Source: Paraburkholderia rhynchosiae (GTDB taxonomy: Bacteria; Pseudomonadota; Gammaproteobacteria; Burkholderiales; Burkholderiaceae). Taken from it: a stretch of 32,510 nucleotides of DNA. Of this stretch, positions 1 through 7,700 are shown in pieces. How positions within the stretch are numbered: position 1 is the stretch's first letter; each line of letters starts with the position of its first letter. The DNA lies in assembly GCF_002879865.1 (NCBI RefSeq), contig NZ_PNXY01000048.1:1-32510 (forward strand), in the 5' to 3' direction. The translations under genes and the position numbers were made by a program. The notes below the pieces were generated by a model. That model ran no database searches. It was not told the origin of the DNA and saw only the letters and a list, made by a program, of their open reading frames with translations.

Positions 1-1027
1 CCCTTTTAAATGGTGACTCGCGCGGCAAGCGACGTGCGCCTGAGGCTAAGAGGTAGCTCTTGCACGGCGCGCGTCGATTATCGTGCAGTGGGAATGCGGC
101 GCTGACGCCGTCTGACATTGCGAAAGCGATCGACTCTTCGACCGGATTGTCGGGCACGAAGTCGTCGGTTGTTTTCTGAAACGGCGCGGCACCTCCTGAC
201 CACTGCAACAATCGCATCGACGAAATGAAAGTCGCATTCTGCGGTTCGGACAGACCATTGCCCGCCGCTCCCGAAGCACCGCGAGCTCACGAAAGAGAGA
301 CTTCGTCGTTGACGGTACTGCCACCGAGCCTGGTCCCGTGCGTTGAGAACCCGAATCCGCGATGGATGCGACGAGTCGTTGCGCTCAGATTGTCGTCCTT
401 GGCTCCGGCCAGGGCCAGCCCTTCCGCTCACCGGACACCTCGCGCTCGCGGGACGAGGCGACCCCGGATCGATTTACTTCCTTCGCTGCATCATGCAATG
501 GTTCGTCCCCCGCATCGTTCGTCATCCCGGGAAGCCCGTCCCCGAACCACTTCACCCTCTTGCGGAGGTAACCGACATAAGAGCTCCAGCCGTCAGGGTT
601 CCCGCTTTGCGTGGAAGACGCAATCATCGGCTGGGACGGACACGAGTGACCGACTCTGTTAAGCGTTGTCCAACGCCTGCCCACATACGCCGCTGCGGAG
701 TCACGCGTCCGCAGACATGAGCAGACGTCGAACAACGCTTAACACATGCGGGCGTCCGCGACGCTACTCGATTCATCGGGCATCGACCCTTGTGATCTCC
801 CGGGTCCGGCCACAAACCGCCGTTCACATGCGCCGACGGCTCGACATTCAGGCGTCGGCTCCGCCCCCGTAACCGGCCATCCAAGACGATGTCCCTTTTG
901 GTTACGCATCTGCTGACGGGCAGCGCGATATTTTCGGGTCAGACTGGCACCGCCAAGCGCGGGGGTTTGACTTCGCGGGGGATGGCACCGGGAAGACCGT
1001 CCCGCGTTCTCGCCACGGTCCCCACGG
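1..1027. other. gene-poor stretch, no recognised gene
   Basis: Open frames occur on both strands, but none has a convincing start with ribosome binding site, a recognisable protein motif, or the codon bias of the intact genes further on. The only structure I can support is the large imperfect inverted repeat at 657-744. The stretch ends where IS110 transposase similarity begins, so it is probably degraded mobile-element flank. Confidence 0.6.
657..744. repeat. large imperfect inverted repeat (nested hairpin)
   Basis: The arms at 657-675 (TGTTAAGCGTTGTCCAACG) and 726-744 are inverted copies matching at 17 of 19 positions, and pairing continues weakly inward (677-680 with 721-724). An inner perfect 7-bp stem, CTGCGGA (693-699) with TCCGCAG (708-714), closes an 8-base loop. 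The two outer mismatches are transitions. It could be a decayed palindromic element or a transposon end structure. It is not an attC site as far as I can judge, because the GTTAAGC/GCTTAAC core motifs point the wrong way. Confidence 0.6.
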
Positions 1028-1245
1028 CTTGTGGCTATGGACTGAATCGCCGGCTCCTCGAGAAAGGCTTCGATAGCATGGTGTGTGCCCCGTCGCTGAT
1101 TCCGAGAAAGCCTGGTGATCGCGTCAAGAACGACCGACGCGTTCAAACTGGTACGCTCGCTGCGAGCCGACGATCTATCCGCCGTGCATGTGCCGAGCGT
1201 GGAAGACGAGGCGTTTCGCGATCTGGTCAGTGCGTGGTCGTCCGG
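1028..1245 (+). pseudogene. IS110-family transposase remnant, frameshifted
   Basis: Two adjacent frames together read like the N-terminal RuvC-type (DEDD) domain of an IS110 transposase. The first (from about 1030) gives GYGLNRRLLEKGFDSMVCAP then SLIPRKPGDRVKNDRR. The second (from about 1131) gives AFKLVRSLRADDLSAVHVPS then VEDEAFRDLV. The join falls in CGACGCG-type sequence and is explained by a loss of about five bases removing an Asp-Ala step in the usual KTDRRDA motif. The extreme N-terminus and the C-terminal transposase_20 domain are not visible, so this is a fragment and cannot be active. Confidence 0.8.
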
Positions 1246-1416
1246 CTTTTGTCAACTTGCCGGTAGCGAGACGAAATGGTGGCAGAGGTCATCATTGCTC
1301 AGCAAGCACTCGACGGATTCTGGGTGGGCCTGTCGGTATCACCGACGACCGTAATCGCGCTCCCCGATCTTGCTAACGGGTGCGTTCGGCGATCGAGTCG
1401 AGTTCGGTTTTTGCGG

Positions 1417-1551
1417 CCGGCAGCAAAAACGATAAACGGGATCGCTGATATAGAAGGGAATTACCCGTCCAAGGGTGGGGTAGGCGAAAGAGCTGCTTGG
1501 TTCCGAGATAGCGAGGGCAACCTCCTCGGCATTGGGCAACCGCTTAAGTGA
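1417..1551 (+). pseudogene. VOC/glyoxalase-family C-terminal fragment
   Basis: The frame ending in TGA at 1549-1551 encodes TINGIADIEGNYPSKGGVGE followed by RAAWFRDSEGNLLGIGQPLK. This is the typical last strand-loop-strand of a vicinal-oxygen-chelate (glyoxalase/bleomycin-resistance) protein, where the AAWFRDSEGNLLGIGQ block lies at the C-terminus. Upstream in the same frame the similarity stops at about 1417, so the rest of the roughly 120-residue protein is missing. Gene debris next to the IS110 remnant. Confidence 0.7.
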
Positions 1552-1722
1552 GCAGGCCGACGCCATGCCTCAAAGCGCTGCTTAGGTCAAAGCAGGCTAT
1601 CGGTGCAAGGGAATCGACTATTGTCGATTTCTTGACCCCCCGCTCGTCGCGCGTATGGGCGGTCGTGTCGCGGTGCGCCGCCGACCGGCACCTATAGTCC
1701 GTATTGGAAAAGGAGATTGCGA

Positions 1723-2076
1723 ATGACTTACGTCAATGGATTTGTTGTCCCTGTGCCTACAGCCAACCGCGAAGTTTACAGACAGTTCGCCGAAAGAGCG
1801 GCGGCCGTCTTCAAGGAGCACGGCGCGTTAAAGGTGGTCGAATGCTGGGGAGATGAGGTGCCGGAGGGCAAGGTGACGTCGTTTCCAATGGCGATCAAGC
1901 GCAAGGATGATGAGACGGTGGTGTTCTCCTGGGTTGTCTGGCCGTCGCATCAGTCGCGAGACGAAGGAATGAAAGCGGTAATGACCGACCCGCGGCTGCA
2001 ACCAGATAAAAATCCGATACCTTTTGACGGCCAGCGGCTGATCTATGGCGGTTTCGAAGTGATTGTCGACGCGTGA
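1723..2076 (+). CDS. DUF1428 family protein (YbaA-like)
   Basis: A 117-residue protein starting MTYVNGFVVPVPTANREVYR. It is a recognisable DUF1428 member, a small alpha/beta-barrel-like cytoplasmic family of unknown function related to E. coli YbaA. Family blocks seen are the N-terminal YVNGFVVPVP strand, ECWGDEVPEGKVTSFPMAIK in the middle, and DPRLQPDKNPIPFDGQRLIYGGFE at the end, split here as DPRLQPDKNP and IPFDGQRLIYGGFE. Length is normal and the gene looks intact. ATG 1723 is chosen because AAAAGGAG at 1708-1715 sits 7 bases upstream; an in-frame TTG at 1717 is too close to that site. It stands alone, with gene debris on both sides. Confidence 0.9.
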   Translation: MTYVNGFVVPVPTANREVYRQFAERAAAVFKEHGALKVVECWGDEVPEGKVTSFPMAIKRKDDETVVFSWVVWPSHQSRDEGMKAVMTDPRLQPDKNPIPFDGQRLIYGGFEVIVDA

Positions 2077-2095
2077 TGGCAGAAAAACATGGCGC

Positions 2096-2138
2096 CGGTT
2101 CGCGTTGAGACGCGAACCGATGCGTTCGAAGGTCGAAC
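2096..2138. repeat. two adjacent perfect hairpins downstream of the DUF1428 gene
   Basis: CGGTTCGCGT (2096-2105) and ACGCGAACCG (2110-2119) form a perfect 10-bp stem with a 4-base TGAG loop, about 20 bases after the DUF1428 stop. It is followed by GTTCGA (2124-2129) and TCGAAC (2133-2138) with a 3-base spacer. There is no T-run, so it is not a canonical intrinsic terminator, though the first stem could still help end transcription. It lies at the junction with the ISL3 remnant. Confidence 0.6.
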
Positions 2139-2149
2139 CGATGAAGGAT

Positions 2150-2390
2150 GTGGTGCGATGATCCGCCGACACTTCGACGGAATCGTCGCCTGGACCCAGA
2201 CCCGCCAGACCAACGGATTCATCGAAGCCATCAACGGACTGTTTCAGGCCGCCAAGCGCAAGGCACTCGGATTCGCTCGCTTCGAAACCATGCGAACGGT
2301 CCGGTTTCTCATCGCAGGCAAACTCGACTTCTCCAGCATCAACCCGCATGCCTCGTGAGCCGCATAACCCACTCCACTTTCAAAAGAGCC
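2150..2390 (+). pseudogene. ISL3-family transposase C-terminal remnant with right end
   Basis: From 2161 the frame encodes IRRHFDGIVAWTQTRQTNGF and then IEAINGLFQAAKRKALGFAR, FETMRTVRFLIAGKLDFSSI and NPHAS, stopping at 2356-2358. This is the conserved C-terminal part of ISL3-type DDE transposases, including the region around the catalytic Glu (GFIEAINGLFQ). The sequence that follows, up to AAAAGAGCC at 2390, reads on the other strand as GGCTCTTTTGAAAGTGGAG, which resembles an ISL3 terminal inverted repeat. The N-terminal two thirds of the transposase and the left end are absent. The right end cuts the next gene. Confidence 0.8.
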
Positions 2391-2612
2391 GCTTTAACAA
2401 CGTACGCACGATATTCGGGAGCCAGCGGCTTGTCGGTGTCCAGATCGATCCAGGTGGACGAATAAATCCCATCGGCGCGAATCTTCGCACTCCCCTGGCC
2501 GGATTGACCGTTGATCGTCACTGAGCGAAAGTGAATCTCGTACGATATTGGCAATAGTCGGTGCAAATGCATGCTCGTTCGGATACGTCAGCGGTGTGAC
2601 TTTGATAGTCAT
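2391..2612 (-). pseudogene. small hypothetical gene, frameshifted and cut by the ISL3 end
   Basis: The minus-strand reading begins MTIKVTPLTYPNEHAFAPTI at ATG 2612, preceded by an AAGAGG ribosome binding site 8 bases upstream, so this was a real translation start. After about 23 codons the reading moves to another frame (EIHFRSVTINGQSGQGSAKI, then RADGIYSSTWIDLDTDKPLA and PEYRAYVVK). At 2391 the coding sequence runs into the putative ISL3 terminal repeat. I do not recognise the family. It appears to be a gene broken by transposon insertion and later by an indel. Confidence 0.55.
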
Positions 2613-2736
2613 TTGCTGTACCTCTTGGTTTTCCTTCGAAAGAGGCCGTGCCCTCTCTGTTCGCGCCAGACTGCTTCCTGTGGCGAGCGCGCGAATTGAC
2701 CTCTCTCCGCTTTCCTGTTATCGGCCGGCGCCGTCA

Positions 2737-3135
2737 TTACTTGATTAACTGCATCCCGGCAACCTTCGAGGCCGCCACGTCGAAAGTGGCCGTATACTCG
2801 CACTCTGCGATGTGCCCCGAACGCTCGATCAGGCAGTCCGCGAAATCCGCGTTCGTGGATGCGACGAAAACGCGAAGTGCCTTGCGCACCGTGTCTGCAC
2901 CTTCAACGACCAGTTCCTTGGTGCCGATCATCGAGTCGATAATGTCCTTCATCTGCTCGCGCTCAACACCGTAGCATCGCGCTAGCACCCACACGACCTC
3001 CACCAGTGCGACCTGAGAAACGTAGCCCGATCGTTCGGCCGACAGGGAATCCATCAGCGCCGTCGCCTTCTTCGATTGCATGGCGTCGTCCTGCGCGAAA
3101 TAACGGACCAGCACGTTCGTATCCAGTCCGATCAT
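2737..3135 (-). CDS. vapC: PIN-domain toxin, VapC type
   Basis: A 132-residue PIN-domain protein, full length for VapC ribonuclease toxins, which cleave tRNA or rRNA in a Mg2+-dependent way. Visible acidic active-site residues are Asp5 in MIGLDTNVLVRYF, Glu46 in VALVEVVWVL, Asp97 and Asp100 in NADFADCLIER, and Asp119 in TATFDVAAS; all four expected positions are present, so it should be active. Its ATG (3133-3135) overlaps the antitoxin stop by 4 bases (ATGA), indicating translational coupling. The specific RNA target cannot be told from sequence. Confidence 0.93.
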   Translation of the reverse strand: MIGLDTNVLVRYFAQDDAMQSKKATALMDSLSAERSGYVSQVALVEVVWVLARCYGVEREQMKDIIDSMIGTKELVVEGADTVRKALRVFVASTNADFADCLIERSGHIAECEYTATFDVAASKVAGMQLIK

Positions 3136-3377
3136 CGCGCAGATGCCCCCTGCTCGGCTATCGCCCGGTTCATGTCCTCGATCGACACTGGTTTCGCCGG
3201 CTTCTTCACGACGCCCTTGAGGGACGCAAGCGACCGCGTGGCCGGATAGACCTCATACCGGCCCGTCGCCTCGTTGAAGCTGAATTCGATCCGGTCGCCC
3301 GACTGCAAGCCAAGCTGATTACGCACGTCCACCGGGATAGTGACCTGGCCCTTCGAAGTGAGAGTTGCTGCTGTCAT
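3132..3377 (-). CDS. vapB: AbrB/SpoVT-type antitoxin (VapB-like)
   Basis: An 81-residue protein. The N-terminal swapped-hairpin DNA-binding domain is clear at residues 5-35 (LTSKGQVTIPVDVRNQLGLQ, then SGDRIEF). The C-terminal tail (ASLKGVVKKPAKPVSIEDMN) is the likely toxin-wrapping segment, inferred from the family. A longer frame upstream exists, but ATG 3377 is chosen because GGAG lies 9 bases before it, the AbrB domain begins there, and a perfect palindrome lies just upstream in what must be the operator. It forms a two-gene operon with the PIN toxin and, as in related pairs, should repress its own promoter. Confidence 0.92.
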   Translation of the reverse strand: MTAATLTSKGQVTIPVDVRNQLGLQSGDRIEFSFNEATGRYEVYPATRSLASLKGVVKKPAKPVSIEDMNRAIAEQGASAR

Positions 3378-3395
3378 GATGATATCTCCGTTCCC

Positions 3396-3413
3396 CCTTA
3401 CTTTAAAGTAAGG
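3396..3413. promoter_or_regulatory. perfect 18-bp palindrome, likely antitoxin operator
   Basis: CCTTACTTTAAAGTAAGG is its own reverse complement over all 18 bases. It lies 19 bases upstream of the antitoxin ATG on the minus strand, where autorepression by an AbrB-type antitoxin dimer is expected. No other gene reads from this site. Confidence 0.75.
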
Positions 3414-3449
3414 AGTATGGAAAGGCAAGAGCACCGGCGGGAGTGCCAC

Positions 3450-3969
3450 ACGACTGATTACGCCCCGGATGGCATGCGTCGCTCGCCGAGATAAATCGCA
3501 GCGACAGCCTCGCCCTGATCGCGTTCGGACGTCCGTTACGTGTAATGCGCGCAGATGACCGACACCGGGACTACGCGCTAGTCAGCCGATCGGCCAGCCG
3601 TAGAGCGTGAGCGCGTCCGGCGCAACCGCAACGTCGAAATCATTTCTCACCACCTAGCAGAGTCATGAAGCAGCGTGTACGGACGAAGCTTGTTCAAAGG
3701 CGACAAGCACAGTGGCGTGCGGTCCGCAAACGTGCAGCCACAGCGAAGGAATCTGCCGAAGATAGTCATAGAGCGCGGCTTGTAGCGATCTGTTCTCAGC
3801 ACAAAAAGTCGTTCGATCGACTGGCAAACGCGTGACCAGGTAAAAGCCACGCACGCGTCAGCTTCTGCCTTGCAACTCGTCAATGCATTGCCAGGGCGCT
3901 GTAACGTTGCGGACTCCATGGCGAGATATCGGCAAGGACAGTCGTGTCTCAGAACACGGTGGACGGACG
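3450..3969. other. no recognised gene
   Basis: Short open frames only. A 23-codon minus frame ending about 3588 (FDVAVAPDALTLYGWPIG) and a 63-codon minus frame at 3663-3854 lack any recognised family or ribosome binding site. The stretch follows the end of the IS6 remnant and may hold its lost end. Confidence 0.5.
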
Positions 3970-4684
3970 TTAGGCAATGCCAGTGAAGAGACGCCACGCT
4001 TCGAATCGTGTGGCGAGCTGTTTGCGATAGTGCGAGGCGCGCAGCAGATGACGCTTGAGCGCAAAGTGCTGGCGGATCGGACCGAAGCATGACAGGAAGA
4101 CTGCGTGCGTTCTGGCAAGCGAAAACCTCGCATTCGGCGCTCGCGTTCACGCGTGGGTTGATGGCTGTTTTCAGCGCGGTTGCTTACGCGCGTGCAGGCC
4201 TTGACGAAAACGTGCTTAACATTCGCTAGCCTAGGGATCTCTGCTTTCGCGCCCGGGTAGCTTCCTAGTTGGTCAGTGACGATTTTCTTCGGCGCGACAG
4301 GACAGGCCGCCAACACCCGTTTGAAGAAGCGTTTGGCCGCGGCCTTGTCGCGCCGCTTCTGAAGCAGGATGTCGAGTTCAATGCCGTGCTCATCGACTGC
4401 ACGCCACCGCGGCAGGGCTCGCCGCGCAGCGTCACGAACATTTCGTCGAGATGCCATGTGCTGCCCGGCTTGCGACGGGCAGTCCTGACCTGATGCGCAA
4501 AACTGGCGCCGAACTTGTCCGTCCACCGCCGGATCGATTCATGGCTGACAACCACGCCGCGCTCAAACAGTAGCTCCTCGATGTCGCGAAGGCTAAGTTC
4601 AAAGCGGAAATACCACGGAACCGCGTGGCTGATGACTGACGCCGGGAATCGATGGCCATGGTAAAGCGATTTCGTCTTCTTCAT
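3970..4684 (-). pseudogene. IS6-family (IS26-like) transposase, two frameshifts
   Basis: Read across three frames, this is nearly a full-length IS6 transposase of about 240 residues. Frame 1 from ATG 4684 gives MKKTKSLYHGHRFPASVISH, the helix-turn-helix region ELSLRDIEELLFERGVVVSH and KPGSTWHLDEMFVTLRGEP with the first catalytic Asp. After an indel near 4420 come RWRAVDEHGIELDILLQKRR, KKIVTDQLGSYPGAK (second Asp) and NRAENSHQPTRERERRMRGF (Glu). After a second indel near 4110 come FLSCFGPIRQHFALKRHLLR and ATRFEAWRLFTGIA with a stop at 3970-3972. DDE residues survive, but the frame is broken twice. I could not identify the terminal inverted repeats with confidence. Confidence 0.88.
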
Positions 4685-4734
4685 CACGTCATCTTAGCTG
4701 ACCAGCGCGCGAACGTGACAAGGCCCCCTCGTCA

Positions 4735-7700
4735 CTATGTCGGCATAGCCGGACGGTCGGGGAGTCTGACCTTGATTATGGTACCGGCTCCCGGCGAACT
4801 GATAACATCGATCTGACCGCCCAGCATCAAAACGCGCTCTTCCATCCCTGCCAGTCCGAACGATCTTTTTCTGGTCGCCAGAACGTCGAACCCCTGCCCG
4901 TCGTCGCGTACTTCCAGAAGGCAACCGTTGCGCGTTTGTTCCAGCGTGACGATGACCTCGTCAGCCGCGGCATGACGGGCGACATTGGTCAACGCCTCCT
5001 GGACGAGGCGAAACAGGGCGATAGCGCGATCCTCGCTAACAACGATATTCTCGTCTTGCAAGTGGAGACGACAGACCGTGCGGCCATTGCGATTGAATTC
5101 GGCCGTGAGCCATTCGAGCGCTGCCGAAATACCGGTGTCCAGTGCGGCCGGGCGCAGCGACGCGACAACGCCTCTTACGACACGCATGGTTTCGTCCACA
5201 ACGGAAATCAGTGCCTCGATCTGCTCCACCAGCGCCGGGCGATCGTCGCCGAACTGCATGCGCAATACTGACGCCCTCATGCGAAGCGCCGTGAGATGTT
5301 GTCCAAGCTCGTCGTGCATTTCACGGGCAATATGCTTGCGCTCTTCCTCGCGGGCTGTTTCACGACGCGAGGTGAGTTCCCGCAGCATTTCATAGGACTC
5401 GCGCAAGCGTTGCTCAGCCTGCTTGCGCTCGGTCAGGTCGACCACGAAAGCGACACCCTCCTTGCCGCTGGTGTCGAATGCAGCCCTGCCGACCATCACT
5501 GGGACACGACTGCCGTCCCTCCTGATATATTCCTTTTCGGCGGGTTGAGTGCGTCCGTTCTGCATGATCTGTGCCAAAGCCTGTTCGCTGCTTTCACGCC
5601 ATTCCGCCGGCGTCAGATCCCTCCAGCGCAGGCGACCTGACAGAAGATCCTCGCGCCTGTATCCCACCATACGCAGAAACTCGTCATTGGCTTCGAGAAT
5701 GTCACCCTCGGCATTCCACACGATGATGCCGATGATGTTGGCGTCGACGAGCCGCCGTATCCTGGCCTCGCGTTCGGCAAGGTCGCGGTACAGGCGGGTT
5801 TTCTCGAGCGAGGTCGCCGCCAGGGAGGCGAGGAGCCGGAGCACCGCAGTCCGGGCTGGCGCGAACGCGCGGGTGATCAGATTGTTTTCGAGGTAAAGGA
5901 CGCCGATGAGTTTGGCCTGAGTCATCAACGGCAAGCAGAGAACTGAACGGGTCCGGTGCTTACTGAGATAAGGATCCATCGCGAACGCAGGCTCGACGGC
6001 GGCATCGTCGAGAATGACGCTTTCCCTCGTGCGCAGCACATGGTAAAGGATCGACTCGGGCATCGCCATCGCGCTCACGGGCACATCCCGCAACTGCACA
6101 CGAGGCTTGTCGCCGTCCGTCCTGGCTTCCGCTGCGATCCGTTGCTCGGCTGTATCCGGAAGAATCAGTAGCCCCCGCTCGGCGCCCGCCTGTTCGAGTG
6201 CCGTGCGCATGATCGTATCGATCAGCCTGTCGAGGACGACCTCTCCCGAAACAGCCTGCGACACCTTGATGACAGTGGCGAGGTCGAGGTGTTCGATGGG
6301 CGCCCCAATCGTACTGTTTGGCCCGGGCGCTCGCTCTTTCTCCTCCCTGAAGTGCGGATAGAGCTCGTCGAGTTGTCGCACCTTGCCGTCGGCGCCCCAA
6401 CGCTGGTAGCCGCGCCGTGCGTCATTCAGATACAAACGGGCAATCCTGTCGAAACCGTGCGTCGCGTAGAAGCGGGACGCGAGTTCGTTGGCAAGCGCTT
6501 CGTTGTGTACGAAGCCGTTTGCGCGTGCCGACAGGATGGCCTCTTCGTAGAGTTGCATCGCGTCAACATCGCGGTCCTCTAGGCGGGCCATCTCGGCACC
6601 GACCAGCGTCGCGCGGTTGCCGAAATTTTCCGGACAGTTTGTCGCCCAGACCGTCAATTGCCGGTAGTGTGCCGCTATGGCGTCCTGATGCTGCTGTCGC
6701 TCACCGGCTGGTGCGCGGTCGCAATCTGCGGCCCGGACCAGCGCACCGTAGAAGTGGTATTCGCTTTCTTCCAGGTGCGACGAGCAACTCCAGAGCAACG
6801 GCTGCGCCATCGACGCGGCGTCCATGGCGCCCGCCTGGTCGCCTGCGAGATAACGCGCCTGCAGTTTCCGTATCCAGTACCAGCACGCAGCCGTTGCGAG
6901 AGCCGGGTTGCTGGACAGGTGCTGCTCCGTACGAAGCTCGTTGAACTCGCCGTAGTCCAGGCGACTAAACTTCAGCGTCGAGCCCCGAAGCATGCGGATC
7001 AGCGCGAGTTGCATGGTGAGGTTATCAACGGCAAGGCCGAATCGCGCCTTCGCTGCAAACGCGAGACCCTGTTGAGCTTCGTGTTCCACCGCGAGCAACG
7101 GTTCACCGGCGAAAAGCAGGTCCGAAACGATATGGCAGCATGTATAGGCGCCAGATGGGAGGTCTCCGATGCGGGTCGCGGCTTCGAACGCGCGACGAAG
7201 CATCTCGCTGCTGACGCGCACATGTTTCGTCCAGCGCACGACATACAGCGCAAAGCAGAGATACGTCACCGCCTCGAATCGTTTGAGCCCGCGGTGCTCG
7301 ACCAGATCGAAGCCGAGTTTGCCGAACTCGAATCCGGCCTGATAATCGCCGAAGCGTGGTCCTGCAATCCGGGGGAACATGACATACGCAAAGCAAGACG
7401 CGTCGCAGTTGCCACGTTCGAGGCTAAGGCTGATCACTTTGCATATCGTCAGCGACGCCAGATTGGCGTCAAAAAACCACGCTGGTCTCAGGAGCTTGCT
7501 CAGCACATCGGCGGTCGCGAGGGACGCCCGGTCCGTCATCAATGGCACATCGATGAGCGCCTCGATAGTCCGGCCAGCAAGCCGTGATCGGATGTTTTCG
7601 TACTCCCGCTGTGCGGCGTTCTCTTCCGGATGCGCTAACCAGTCAATACCCACCTGCCGGAGGTGGTCGAGGCAGACCTCGACTGCGCGACCGCTCCGAT

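Noticed and set aside
657..744. Possible integron attC site
   Set aside because: The GTTAAGC and GCTTAAC motifs face the opposite way to the attC core sites, and there is no cassette array or integrase nearby.
2096..2140. GTTCGAA-containing sequence resembling a tRNA T-loop
   Set aside because: The surrounding bases form simple hairpins and not a cloverleaf; no acceptor or anticodon stem.
6658..7587. Plus-strand frame of 309 codons opposite the hybrid kinase
   Set aside because: Lies inside the helical repeat region of the kinase gene on the other strand; no recognisable motif.
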